The notes under the pieces are model-generated. The model was not told where the DNA came from. It saw only the letters and a list, made by a program, of their open reading frames with translations, and did not search any database. Made by a program: the position numbers and the translations under genes. Below are positions 55,775 to 64,000 of a DNA stretch of 64,000 bases, in pieces (positions within the stretch are counted from its first letter, which is position 1; each line of letters opens with the position of its first letter). This DNA comes from Bradyrhizobium forestalis (GTDB taxonomy: Bacteria; Pseudomonadota; Alphaproteobacteria; Rhizobiales; Xanthobacteraceae), in the NCBI RefSeq assembly GCF_002795245.1, contig NZ_PGVG01000009.1, positions 168,040 to 232,039 of the forward strand, read 5' to 3'.

Positions 55775-56983
55775 TCACACCCGCTCGATGATGGTCGCGG
55801 TGCCCATGCCGCCGCCGATGCACAGCGTGACGAGGGCGGTGGACTTGTTGGTGCGCTCGAGCTCGTCGAGCACGGTGCCCAAGATCATCGCGCCGGTCGC
55901 TCCCAACGGATGGCCGAGCGCGATCGCGCCGCCATTGACGTTGATCTTGGCGTTGTCGATGTCGAAGGCCTGGATGTAGCGCAGCACGACGGAGGCGAAG
56001 GCCTCGTTGAGCTCGAACAGGTCGATGTCCGACTTCTTCATGCCGGAGCGCGCGAACAGCTTCTCGGTGACGTCGACCGGACCGGTCAGCATCATCGCGG
56101 GCTCCGAGCCGATATTGGCGAAGGCGCGGATCTTTGCGCGCGGCTTCATGCCGTATTTCGCACCCGCCTCCTTGCTGCCGAGCAGCACCGCGCCGGCGCC
56201 GTCGACGATGCCCGACGAATTGCCGGCATGGTGCACGTAATTGACGCGCTCGATCTCCGGGTGCGACTGGATCGCGACGCCGTCGAAGCCGCCCATCTGC
56301 GCCATCATCGTGAACGACGGCTGCAGCTGCGCCAGCGACTGCATCGTCGTCGAGGGCCGCATATGCTCGTCCTTGGCGAGGATGGTGAGGCCGTTGATGT
56401 CCTTCACCGGCACCACCGACTTGTTGAAGCGGCCCTCGTCCCAGGCCTTGCCGGCACGCTGCTGGCTCTGCACCGCATAGGCATCGACGTCGTCGCGTGA
56501 GAAGCCGTATTTGGTCGCGATCAGATCGGCCGACACACCCTGCGGCATGAAATAGGCCGGCACTGCGATCGAGGGGTCCACCGGCCAGGCGCCGCCGGAG
56601 GCGCCGATGCCGACGCGGCTCATCGATTCGGCGCCGCCGCCGATCACGAGCTCATGCTGGCCGCTCATGATCTGCGCCGCGGCGAAGTTCACGGCATCGA
56701 GGCCGGAGGCGCAGAAGCGGCTGATCTGCACGCCGGGCACAGCGTCGCCGAGACCGGCCTTGAGCGCAGCGAAGCGCGCGATGTCGGAGCCGGCTTCACC
56801 GACGGGATCGACCACGCCGAGCACGACGTCGTCGACGGAGTCTTTCGGCAGGTTGTTGCGGTCCTTCAGTGCCTTCAGCGGCACGGTCGCGAGCGCGAGC
56901 GCGGTCACTTCGTGCAGCGCGCCGTCCGGCTTGCCGCGTCCGCGGGGGGTGCGGACGTGATCGTAGATGAATGCCTCAGGCAT
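55775..56983 (-). CDS. Acetyl-CoA C-acyltransferase (thiolase)
   Basis: 402 residues. Active-site Cys91 ([13 protein letters not shown]), GHPLGATGA His, and second Cys in TLCIGGGMG. Acyltransferase step of beta-oxidation. Start 56983 follows AGGAGGG. Between ACAD and FadJ genes, same operon. Confidence 0.95.
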   Translation of the reverse strand: MPEAFIYDHVRTPRGRGKPDGALHEVTALALATVPLKALKDRNNLPKDSVDDVVLGVVDPVGEAGSDIARFAALKAGLGDAVPGVQISRFCASGLDAVNFAAAQIMSGQHELVIGGGAESMSRVGIGASGGAWPVDPSIAVPAYFMPQGVSADLIATKYGFSRDDVDAYAVQSQQRAGKAWDEGRFNKSVVPVKDINGLTILAKDEHMRPSTTMQSLAQLQPSFTMMAQMGGFDGVAIQSHPEIERVNYVHHAGNSSGIVDGAGAVLLGSKEAGAKYGMKPRAKIRAFANIGSEPAMMLTGPVDVTEKLFARSGMKKSDIDLFELNEAFASVVLRYIQAFDIDNAKINVNGGAIALGHPLGATGAMILGTVLDELERTNKSTALVTLCIGGGMGTATIIERV

Positions 56984-57038
56984 GACGCCCTCCTGATGTG
57001 ATGTTCGATACGATTGGGAGCAGGCAGCGGAAGCAGGC

Positions 57039-58829
57039 TCAGAACGCTTCCGCCGGCAATTCCATGATGGTGGCGCAGCCGGACTGGATGCGCGCGAGAT
57101 TGGCCGCGGTCTCCGGCAGCATCCGCTCCATGAAGAAACGCCCGGTGACGAGCTTGGTCGAGAGATAGGGCGTCGCCCCGCTCTCGGCAATCTTGGCATT
57201 CGTCACCTTGGCCATCTTCGCCCACATGTAGCCGAGCGCGACGAAGCCGAAGAGATGCAGGTAATCGGTCGCGGCTGCGCCGGCATTGTCCGGCTTCATC
57301 ATCGCGTTCTGCATCAGCCAGGTGGTGGCCTGCTGGAGATGGCCGAGCGAGGTCGAGAGCGGGGTGATGAAGGGCTTCATCGCCTCGTCGCCGCCGTTCT
57401 CCTTGGCAAAGGCCATGACCTCGCCGAAGAAGGCCATGATGGCGCGGCCGCCGTCGCGCGGCAGCTTGCGGCCGACGAGGTCGAGCGCCTGGATGCCGTT
57501 GGCACCTTCATAGATCATCGCAATACGCGCATCGCGCACGAACTGCTCCATGCCCTGCTCGGCGATGTAGCCGTGGCCGCCATACATCTGCTGCGCCTGC
57601 ACCGCGTTGGCGAAGCCGTAATCGGTGAGGAAGCCCTTCAGCACCGGCGTCATCAGGCCCATGTGATCGTCGGCGGCCTGGCGATCCCTAGGGTCTTCGG
57701 AGCGATGGGCGACGTCGCTCTTCAGCGCGGTCCACATCACGAAGGCGCGCGCGGCCTCGTTGAAGGCGCGGATCGAGAGCAGCGTGCGGCGGACGTCGGG
57801 ATGCACGATGATCGGGTCGGCCGCCTTGTCCGGCGCCTTGGCACCGGTGAGCGCGCGGCCCTGGATGCGCTCGCGGGCATAGGCGACCGCGTTCTGATAG
57901 GCGACCTCGGACTGCGCGAGGCCCTGCACGGCGACGCCGAGCCGGGCCTCGTTCATCATCACGAACATGCCCTGCATGCCCTTGTTCTCTTCGCCGATCA
58001 GCCAGCCGGTGGCGTTGTCGTAGTTCATCACGCAGGTGGAATTGCCGTGGATGCCCATCTTGTGCTCGATCGATCCGCACACCACGCCATTGCGCTGCCC
58101 CACCGAACCGTCGGCGTTGACCAGGAATTTCGGCACCACGAACAGCGACACGCCCTTGATGCCGCCAGGTGCACCCTCGATGCGGGCGAGCACGAGGTGG
58201 ATGATGTTGGAGGCCAAGTCATGCTCGCCGGCCGAGATGAAGATCTTGGTGCCCGTGATCTTGAAGCTGCCGTCGGCCTGGCGCACCGCCTTGGTGCGGA
58301 GCATGCCGAGGTCGGTGCCGCAATGCGGCTCGGTCAGGTTCATGGTGCCGGTCCATTCGCCGGCCACCATCTTGGGCACGTAGGTCTTCTTTTGCTCGGG
58401 CGTGCCGTGCACCAGCAGCGCCGCGGTCGCGCCCATGGTGAGGCCGCCATACATCGAGAACGCCATGTTGGCGGAGATCTGGAATTCGTTGACGGCTTGC
58501 GAGAGCGTCACCGGCAGGCCCTGGCCGCCGAACTCAGTCGGCGCCGACAGACCGAGCCAGCCGCCCTCGGCGACCTGCTTGAAGGCGTCCTTGAAGCCCT
58601 TTGGCGTGGTGACGCTGCCGTCGTCCGCGCGCTTGCAGCCTTCGAGATCGCCGACGCGGTTCAGCGGCTGCAGCACCTCTTCGGCGAGCTTGGCTGCTTC
58701 GCCGAGGATCGCCTCGCGGACGTCGCTCGACGCGTCGGAGAAGCCGGCGAGGTTGTCGTAGCGATCGATCTGGAAGACGTCGTTGAGCAGGAAGTTCACG
58801 TCTTCGACGGGGGCTTTATAGATCGGCAT
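57039..58829 (-). CDS. Acyl-CoA dehydrogenase
   Basis: 596 residues, the long ACAD type with C-terminal domain (DmdC/FadE-like). MNLTEPHCGTDLG and KIFISAGEHD FAD-binding motifs; base Glu in MIYEGANGIQALDL. First oxidation step of beta-oxidation. Start 58829 (MPIYKAPVEDVNFLL) with GGGAGACC upstream. The longer frame to 59063 is not used. Confidence 0.95.
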   Translation of the reverse strand: MPIYKAPVEDVNFLLNDVFQIDRYDNLAGFSDASSDVREAILGEAAKLAEEVLQPLNRVGDLEGCKRADDGSVTTPKGFKDAFKQVAEGGWLGLSAPTEFGGQGLPVTLSQAVNEFQISANMAFSMYGGLTMGATAALLVHGTPEQKKTYVPKMVAGEWTGTMNLTEPHCGTDLGMLRTKAVRQADGSFKITGTKIFISAGEHDLASNIIHLVLARIEGAPGGIKGVSLFVVPKFLVNADGSVGQRNGVVCGSIEHKMGIHGNSTCVMNYDNATGWLIGEENKGMQGMFVMMNEARLGVAVQGLAQSEVAYQNAVAYARERIQGRALTGAKAPDKAADPIIVHPDVRRTLLSIRAFNEAARAFVMWTALKSDVAHRSEDPRDRQAADDHMGLMTPVLKGFLTDYGFANAVQAQQMYGGHGYIAEQGMEQFVRDARIAMIYEGANGIQALDLVGRKLPRDGGRAIMAFFGEVMAFAKENGGDEAMKPFITPLSTSLGHLQQATTWLMQNAMMKPDNAGAAATDYLHLFGFVALGYMWAKMAKVTNAKIAESGATPYLSTKLVTGRFFMERMLPETAANLARIQSGCATIMELPAEAF

Positions 58830-58870
58830 GGTGGTCTCCCGGCACGGGGCTTGAAATGATGATGTTGGGC

Positions 58871-59257
58871 TTATGATTGGGCGGCGGCAAGCTGCTCCGC
58901 CATCAGGCGGTGCAGCATGTTGATCGCCTTGAGCGGACGCACCATCACCTTGAAATGGGTGATGCGCCCCTCGGTATCGAAGCTGATGATGTCGACGCCG
59001 TTGATCTCGATGCCGTCGATGACATTCTTGAATTCGAGCACGGCGCCGCGCTCGTTCTTCCACTCACCGACATAGGTGAAGCCGGGGCCGCCGAGCACCT
59101 TCTCGGCGCTGGAGAGGTATTTGAAAGTGATGTCGCGGCCGCGCTGCGGCGTGTGCACGACGGGGCTTTCGAAGATGGCGTCAGGATGCAGCAGGTCCCA
59201 GAGCGCGGCGCGGTCGTGAGACTTCATGTAGGCGTACCAGGAATCGAGGCCGGTCAT
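58871..59257 (-). CDS. SnoaL/NTF2-like protein of beta-oxidation operon
   Basis: 128 residues: MTGLDSWYAYMKSHDRAALW, LHPDAIFESPVVHTPQRGRD, FTYVGEWKNERGAVLEFKNV. NTF2-like, likely 2-enoyl or small-ligand binding; not determined. First gene of the operon, 41 bases before ACAD. Start with GGAGG ten bases upstream. Confidence 0.85.
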   Translation of the reverse strand: MTGLDSWYAYMKSHDRAALWDLLHPDAIFESPVVHTPQRGRDITFKYLSSAEKVLGGPGFTYVGEWKNERGAVLEFKNVIDGIEINGVDIISFDTEGRITHFKVMVRPLKAINMLHRLMAEQLAAAQS

Positions 59258-59375
59258 TCTCAGGTGCCTCCCTAGGGCAAGGGCAAAAAGTGCGAAAACA
59301 ACCCCATGCACAGTAGCGCGAAGGTTGATTTCGCTGGTTTTTTCAGTCGGGCTTTGGCCCGCCTGCACGCTGCCT

Positions 59376-59411
59376 CATATGCACATTGACGCATATGCGC
59401 CGATGCGCATA
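59376..59411. promoter_or_regulatory. Two overlapping operator palindromes between divergent operons
   Basis: CATATGC-ACATTGAC-GCATATG (59376-59397, perfect 7-8-7) and TATGCGC-CGAT-GCGCATA (59394-59411, perfect 7-4-7). Located 119-154 bases from the operon start and 42 bases before the PadR gene. PadR regulators often bind imperfect ATGT-N8-ACAT-type sites, so autorepression and control of the fatty-acid operon is plausible. Confidence 0.55.
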
Positions 59412-59452
59412 AAGTCAAGCAACTTGGTCAGACTCGATAAGGGAGGCCGGTC

Positions 59453-60040
59453 ATGGCGCTGGGCGACGCAATCCTCGCATGCCTGACGGAACGTCCGATG
59501 ACGGGCTACGAGCTCGCCAAGACGTTCGATTCCTCGATCGGCTTCTTCTGGAAGGCCGACCACCAGCAGATCTACCGCGAGCTCTCCAAGCTGCGCGACC
59601 GCGGCCACATCCAGGGCCGCGAGGTCGTACAATCGGGCAAGCCCAACAAGCTGGTTTATACGCTCACCCCCGAGGGCAGAACAGCGCTGCGGCACTGGGC
59701 CGCGCGACCAAGCACGCCAGCCTCGACCAAGGACGACCTCCTGGTCCGCCTCCATGCGCTCGACAGCATCGACATCGAGCCGCTGCGCACCGACCTGATG
59801 GCCCGCCTGGAGCACCATCGCGACCGCCACGCCAACTACGAGCGCATCCTGAAGAAGCGCTTTCCGGACGGCACGGCGGAAGGAAGGCTCGATCTCGGCA
59901 ACCTGCTCCTGCTCCGCTTGGGGGCCCGGCACGAGCAGATGGTGGCCGATTTCTGCGAGGAGGCGCTGGAAGCACTGTCCGCAATGAGCGGCAAGGCGAC
60001 GGTGGTGCCGCTGGAGGATGGAAAGCGGGAGAAGGGTTAG
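59453..60040 (+). CDS. PadR-family transcriptional regulator
   Basis: 195 residues. MALGDAILACLTERPMTGYE, LAKTFDSSIGFFWKADHQQI, YRELSKLRDRGHIQGREVV (winged helix) and a C-terminal helical domain (PadR C-terminal, HHRDRHANYERILKK). Start 59453 has AAGGGAGG. Divergent from beta-oxidation operon, likely its fatty acyl-CoA-responsive repressor. Confidence 0.94.
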   Translation: MALGDAILACLTERPMTGYELAKTFDSSIGFFWKADHQQIYRELSKLRDRGHIQGREVVQSGKPNKLVYTLTPEGRTALRHWAARPSTPASTKDDLLVRLHALDSIDIEPLRTDLMARLEHHRDRHANYERILKKRFPDGTAEGRLDLGNLLLLRLGARHEQMVADFCEEALEALSAMSGKATVVPLEDGKREKG

Positions 60041-60093
60041 GTGCTCTAGGCGCTGTCCCTAACGCCGCACGAGCTGCCGCAGTTTCCTCCGCT

Positions 60094-60196
60094 GTCATCG
60101 CCCGCGCAGGCGGGCGATCCAGTATTCCAGAGACGGCGCGGCTAGAACCGAGAAGCCGCGGCGTACTGGATGCCCCGCCTGCGCGGGGCATGACAC
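60094..60196. repeat. Intergenic palindromic repeat, family E copy 1
   Basis: GTCATCGCCCGCGCAGGCGGGCG ... GCCCCGCCTGCGCGGGGCATGAC, about 103 bases with inverted ends and an inner palindrome (CCGCGGC). Common Bradyrhizobium type. A partial copy is at 63845-63875. Remainder of 60041-60421 has no clear features. Confidence 0.75.
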
Positions 60197-60421
60197 CGGT
60201 TTTTGGGGCGCGCAGAGCGAGCCACAAAGCCAATCCACCGGTTCCCCCGCCCAACTTTAAGACAGCCGCGCCGCATTCCTTAACCCGTTATTTACCGTAA
60301 CAGGAAAAAGTCGGTTTTCGAGGCAGACGACCCGCGCCAAATTCGATTGTCTTTGCAACCGGCACGCGTGGGGAGGCTGGAGGCGCCGGGTGGGGCGCCG
60401 GAGTCGGAACCGGACAGAGTC

Positions 60422-63400
60422 ATGAATTCGCGCGTATCGTGGAGTGTTGACGGCATCGATCCATCCGTCCGGGAGCGGGCCGAAGCTGCTGCGCGCAGAG
60501 CCGGCATGTCACTCAACGACTGGCTGAACTCCACGCTCGGCGAGACGACCCCGCCGAACTTTCGCGGACCCTATGACCAGCGTCCGCAACACATGCCGAG
60601 CCAAGGACCCAGTCAGGAGAGCCGCGAAGTCGCCGACATCCACCAACGGCTCGACGCGATCACCCAGCAGATCGAACGGATTTCAAGGCCCGCGCCGCGC
60701 CAAGACTCTTCAAGACCAGATGTGTCGCGCGAGCAGGGCGTCGCGCGCCAGCTCAACGACGCGATCTCGCGGCTCGATGCACGCCTGTCGCAAATCTCCC
60801 GCCCGCAGCGACAACCGCAGCAGCCGCAGGCGTCACGTCCCGCTCCGGCCGACACGCGCCAGCACGAGGCCGATGCGGTCGAGCGCGCCGCCGCGCAGGT
60901 CTATCGCAGCTCACCACCCCTGAGCCCGGCTTCGTTCGACGTCGCCGTCGCCGAGATCACGGCGCGCCAGAGCGAGCTCGACGGTTTTGCGCCCAGGCAG
61001 ATGCCGCCGCGGGCCGCGCCGTCGCTTGCGCCCGCGGCTCCTTACGCACCGCCCGCGCCCGCCTACGCGCCGCCGCAGCCGGGGCCGGATTTTTCCTCGC
61101 TCGAACGCCATCTGCTCAAGATCACGAGCCAGATCGAGTCGCTGCAGCGCCCTGATAATACCGAGCAGGCGATCGCGGCCTTCCGCAGCGAGCTGGCCGA
61201 AATCCGTGCCGCCATCACCGAGGCGATGCCGCGGCGCGCGATCGAATCGATCGAGAACGAGATCCGCTCGCTGCACCGTCGTATCGACGAGACCCGCTCC
61301 AACGGCACCGACGGCCAGGTTCTCTCAGGCATCGAGCGCGCGCTGTCCGACATCAAGCAGGTGCTGCGCACGCTGACGCCGGCCGAGCAGCTCACCGGCT
61401 ATGACGAGGCGATCCGCAATCTCGGCGCCAAGCTCGATCTGATCCTGCGCGCCAATGACGATCCCTCGACCGTGCAGCAGCTCGAAGGCGCGATCTCCGC
61501 GCTGCGCGCCATCGTCTCCAACGTCGCGTCCAACGAGGCGCTGGCACGGCTGTCCGAAGACGTGCAGCTGCTGTCGACCAAGGTCGACCAGATCACCCGC
61601 GCCTCCGGCCACGGCGACAGTTTTGCGGTGCTGGAGCAGCGCATCGCAGCGCTCACCGCCGCGCTCGAAACCCGCGAGCGGCCGCAAGCCTCCGAGAGCA
61701 CCGAGCATCTCGAAGCCGCGATCCGCGCGCTGTCGGACCGTTTCGACCGCATGCAGGTCGGCAACGACTCGGCCTCGACCTTCGCCCATCTCGAACAGCG
61801 CGTCTCCTATCTGCTGGAACGGATCGAAGCCGCCTCCGATCCGCGCAACGGCAATTTGAGCCGTGTCGAGGACGGGCTGCACGACATCCTCAGGCACCTG
61901 GAGCGGCAGCAGGCGACCTATGCGGCCCTCGCCGAGAGCCGCAATTCGGCGCCGCCTGTCGATTCCGGCGTGGTCGATCTCGTCAAGCGCGAGCTCTCCG
62001 ACATCCGCTTCAGCCAGGCCGAGACCAACCGCAGCACCCAGGACTCGCTCGACGCCGTCCACAGCGCGCTTGGCCACGTCGTCGATCGGCTCTCGATGAT
62101 CGAGGGCGATCTGCGCGCGGTGCGCACTGCGCCGCCGGCCCCTGCGCCGCAGCCAATGCCGATGGCCGCGCCGATGGAGCCGGCGCCGATGGCGCGCGAG
62201 CCGCGGCCGCAGCCACCGAAATACGATCCGAAGCCTGAGCTGCCCAATCCCGCTGCATCGCAAGCTGCACAGGCCGCCTTCGTCGCCGCGCCGCGCGAAT
62301 TCCACGCTGCGACCCCGGCCGCCCCACCGCCGATGCCAGCGGCACCGCCCATTCCGCCGCGGGCGATCAGCGAGATCCTGGAGCCGCATACGGCGCCCGC
62401 GCGCGCTGCGATCGCGCCGGAATTGCCGCCGGATCATCCGCTCGAGCCGGGCACGCGGCCGGGCGGCCGCGTCGCCACGCCGTCGGAGCGCATCGCCGCC
62501 TCCGAGAGCGCGATCAGCGAAATTCCCGCAGCACCGAAGGAGCCGGTGTCGTCGTCGAGCTTCATCGCAGCCGCGCGTCGCGCCGCGCAGGCCGCCGCCG
62601 CGCAGCCGCCGGAAAAGCCCGCCCGCGGCGCCAAGGCAGCAATTGCCCGTGCCAAGGACAAGGGCCAGGAAGGCGCCTCGACCATCACCTCGAAGATCCG
62701 CTCGCTGCTGGTCGGCGCGAGCGTGGTCGTGATCGTGCTCGGCACCTTCAAGATGGCAATGAACCTGCTCGAAGGCGGCAGCGCGCCGCCGGCGCCGCAG
62801 GCGATGCAAAATATTCCGAGCGAGCCGGCACCGCAGGCCGCGCCACCGCCGGTCGAGACCACGCCCGCCACGCCCGAGCAGGTCACGCCGTCGATGACGT
62901 CGCCGACGCCGATCGGACGGCAATCCCAGAACAATGCCGCACCGGCCGCTCCTGCGCCCGGCCCGGCCAGCTCGGCCTCGGTTGAAATCCCGCCGGCTCC
63001 TGCCGCGGCCCCACCGCCGCCGGCCTCCAGCGACGTCACCGGCGCGCTGTCGGGCACGAGCCGCGCCAAGCTCGGCCTGGTCCAGGTCCCCCCGAGCGAG
63101 AGGCTGCCTGACGGCATCGGCGGCCCAGCCTTGCGCACCGCCGCGATGAAGGGCGATGCGACCGCAGCCTACGAGATCGGCCTGCGCTTTGCCGAAGGCA
63201 AGGGCGTCGCCACGAATTACGACGAAGCGGCGAAGTGGTACGACCGCGCGGCGCAGGCCGGCGTCGTCCCTGCGACCTTCCGCCTCGGCACGCTCTATGA
63301 AAAGGGCCTTGGCGTGAAGAAGGACGCCGACATCGCCCGCCGCTATTACACGCAGGCCGCCGAGCGCGGCAACGCCAAGGCGATGCACAATCTCGCGGTG

Positions 63401-63811
63401 CTCGACGCCGATGGCGGCGGCCGCGGCGCCAACTACAAGAGCGCGGCACAGTGGTTCCGCAAAGCGGCCGATCGCGGTGTTGCCGACAGCCAGTTCAACC
63501 TCGGCATCCTCTATGCGCGCGGCATCGGCGTCGAGCAGAACCTCGCCGAATCCTACAAATGGTTCAGCCTGGCCGCCGCCCAGGGCGATGCGGATGCGGC
63601 CGGCAAGCGCGACGACGTCGCCAAGCGCCTCGACCCGCAATCGCTCGCCGCCGCCAAGCTCGCGATCCAGACGTTCAGCGCCGAGCCGCAGCCCGACGAT
63701 GCCGTCAACGTCGCGACCCCGAACGGCGGCTGGGACAGCGCGCCGCAGGCGAGCGCCAAGCCCGCGCCGAAGGCTGTCGCCACCAAGCGCTCGGCGTCAG
63801 CGGCGCATTGA
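60422..63811 (+). CDS. PodJ-like polarity/localization protein with Sel1 repeats
   Basis: 1129 residues. N-terminal SWSVDGIDPSVRERAEAAAR and MSLNDWLN motif shared with Caulobacter PodJ, then a large proline/alanine-rich and coiled-coil region (about 40-690), a single membrane helix near 757-780 (LLVGASVVVIVLGTFKMAMN), a periplasmic proline-rich linker, and C-terminal Sel1/TPR-like repeats near 910-1060 (AAYEIGLRFAEGKGVATNYD, ATFRLGTLYEKGLGVKKD, SQFNLGILYARGIGVEQN). Likely organises a cell pole in this bacterium. Start at 60422 with CGGACAGAG; the TTG upstream is rejected. Confidence 0.85.
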   Translation: MNSRVSWSVDGIDPSVRERAEAAARRAGMSLNDWLNSTLGETTPPNFRGPYDQRPQHMPSQGPSQESREVADIHQRLDAITQQIERISRPAPRQDSSRPDVSREQGVARQLNDAISRLDARLSQISRPQRQPQQPQASRPAPADTRQHEADAVERAAAQVYRSSPPLSPASFDVAVAEITARQSELDGFAPRQMPPRAAPSLAPAAPYAPPAPAYAPPQPGPDFSSLERHLLKITSQIESLQRPDNTEQAIAAFRSELAEIRAAITEAMPRRAIESIENEIRSLHRRIDETRSNGTDGQVLSGIERALSDIKQVLRTLTPAEQLTGYDEAIRNLGAKLDLILRANDDPSTVQQLEGAISALRAIVSNVASNEALARLSEDVQLLSTKVDQITRASGHGDSFAVLEQRIAALTAALETRERPQASESTEHLEAAIRALSDRFDRMQVGNDSASTFAHLEQRVSYLLERIEAASDPRNGNLSRVEDGLHDILRHLERQQATYAALAESRNSAPPVDSGVVDLVKRELSDIRFSQAETNRSTQDSLDAVHSALGHVVDRLSMIEGDLRAVRTAPPAPAPQPMPMAAPMEPAPMAREPRPQPPKYDPKPELPNPAASQAAQAAFVAAPREFHAATPAAPPPMPAAPPIPPRAISEILEPHTAPARAAIAPELPPDHPLEPGTRPGGRVATPSERIAASESAISEIPAAPKEPVSSSSFIAAARRAAQAAAAQPPEKPARGAKAAIARAKDKGQEGASTITSKIRSLLVGASVVVIVLGTFKMAMNLLEGGSAPPAPQAMQNIPSEPAPQAAPPPVETTPATPEQVTPSMTSPTPIGRQSQNNAAPAAPAPGPASSASVEIPPAPAAAPPPPASSDVTGALSGTSRAKLGLVQVPPSERLPDGIGGPALRTAAMKGDATAAYEIGLRFAEGKGVATNYDEAAKWYDRAAQAGVVPATFRLGTLYEKGLGVKKDADIARRYYTQAAERGNAKAMHNLAVLDADGGGRGANYKSAAQWFRKAADRGVADSQFNLGILYARGIGVEQNLAESYKWFSLAAAQGDADAAGKRDDVAKRLDPQSLAAAKLAIQTFSAEPQPDDAVNVATPNGGWDSAPQASAKPAPKAVATKRSASAAH

Positions 63812-63844
63812 TTGGGTTAGTACGCGCTTTCTCCTCTTGCTCTC

Positions 63845-63875
63845 GTCGTCGCCCGGCTTGACCGGGCGACCCAGG
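63845..63875. repeat. Partial repeat, family E, interrupted by IS30
   Basis: CGTCGTCGCCCGGCTTGACC, then GGGCGACCCAG: the first hairpin of the family E element seen at 60094. The matching half is missing; the IS30 end begins right after it. Confidence 0.5.
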
Positions 63876-64000
63876 GCGACTTCAACCGGTCGTCGCAACA
63901 CCTTGTGTATCGCTCACCCGCAGCAATTCGTCGAGAGTTTCTGCCGGTGTTTTCCAGCCCAGGGTCTTCCGAGGCCTGGTGTTGAGTGCAAGAGCGACGG
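63876..64000 (-). mobile_element. IS30-family insertion sequence (one end, continues right)
   Basis: Begins GGCGACTTCAACCGGTCGTC, probably the terminal inverted repeat, with the transposase stop inside it. Only one end is in the window. Confidence 0.7.
63882..64000 (-). CDS. IS30-family transposase, C-terminal part
   Basis: Reads ALALNTRPRKTLGWKTPAET, then LDELLRVSDTQGVATTG. LNTRPRKTLGWKTPAE is the IS30 DDE-transposase C-terminal signature. The gene continues beyond the right edge, so DDE residues are not visible. Confidence 0.9.
   Translation of the reverse strand, partial: VALALNTRPRKTLGWKTPAETLDELLRVSDTQGVATTG

Noticed and set aside
61325..63640. 771-codon open frame on the minus strand
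   Set aside because: Antisense to the PodJ-like gene, very Arg/Gly/Ala-rich translation, no domain.

Overview
The window looks like a chromosomal segment of a Bradyrhizobium species (Alphaproteobacteria, Nitrobacteraceae). This rests on the high GC content, a 5-aminolevulinate synthase that closely matches my memory of B. japonicum HemA, the rhizobial coxBA-ctaB-coxF-ctaG-coxC order, an F0 ATP synthase operon with a b' subunit, and several intergenic palindromic repeats typical of Bradyrhizobium/Rhodopseudomonas. No database search was possible, so family names come from motifs and recall.

Layout. 1-2.7 kb: end of a peptide/nickel-type ABC importer operon (two permeases and a fused double ATPase). 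3-8 kb: small conserved proteins, a transporter remnant, an XRE-like regulator, an outer-membrane beta-barrel and a chemotaxis receptor. 8-11.1 kb: an MBL-fold hydrolase, aroQ, and hemA behind a very good FixK/FNR-type box. 11.5-24.7 kb: a carboxylate-transport/signalling locus with a hybrid kinase carrying a sodium/solute-symporter domain, a LuxR-type response regulator, an exonuclease-CBS-DUF294 fusion, a DUF4212 plus SSS symporter pair and three small membrane proteins. A repeat-filled insertion with two orphan genes (15.1-17.1 kb) separates kinase from regulator. 24.9-31.5 kb: an MFS transporter, a YjbQ-family protein, and the F0 operon atpI-atpB-atpE-atpF2-atpF. 31.6-38 kb: GNAT, M16 peptidase and threonine synthase, then a divergent two-component pair. 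38-44.7 kb: the aa3-type cytochrome c oxidase cluster, all on the minus strand, with SURF1 and DUF983 genes. 45-49.9 kb: IalB-like protein, a DUF5615/DUF433 toxin-antitoxin-like pair, a tldD-lepB-nucleotidyltransferase operon, and a PAN-domain protein. 50-52.9 kb: gshA, a MarR regulator and a broken glutathione S-transferase gene. 53.3-60 kb: a fatty-acid beta-oxidation operon (ACAD, thiolase, FadJ-like) divergent from a PadR regulator with palindromes between them. 60.4-63.8 kb: a large PodJ-like polarity protein with Sel1 repeats. Right edge: the end of an IS30-family transposase.

Functionally most of the window is core chromosome: respiration (aa3 oxidase, F0, heme), amino-acid and aromatic biosynthesis, glutathione and fatty-acid oxidation. 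Accessory signals are the insertion at 15-17 kb, the repeat copies, the toxin-antitoxin-like pair, the pseudogenes and the IS30 end. The most interesting unit is the symporter-kinase / regulator / exonuclease-CBS-nucleotidyltransferase / symporter locus, whose signalling logic is not obvious from family knowledge alone.
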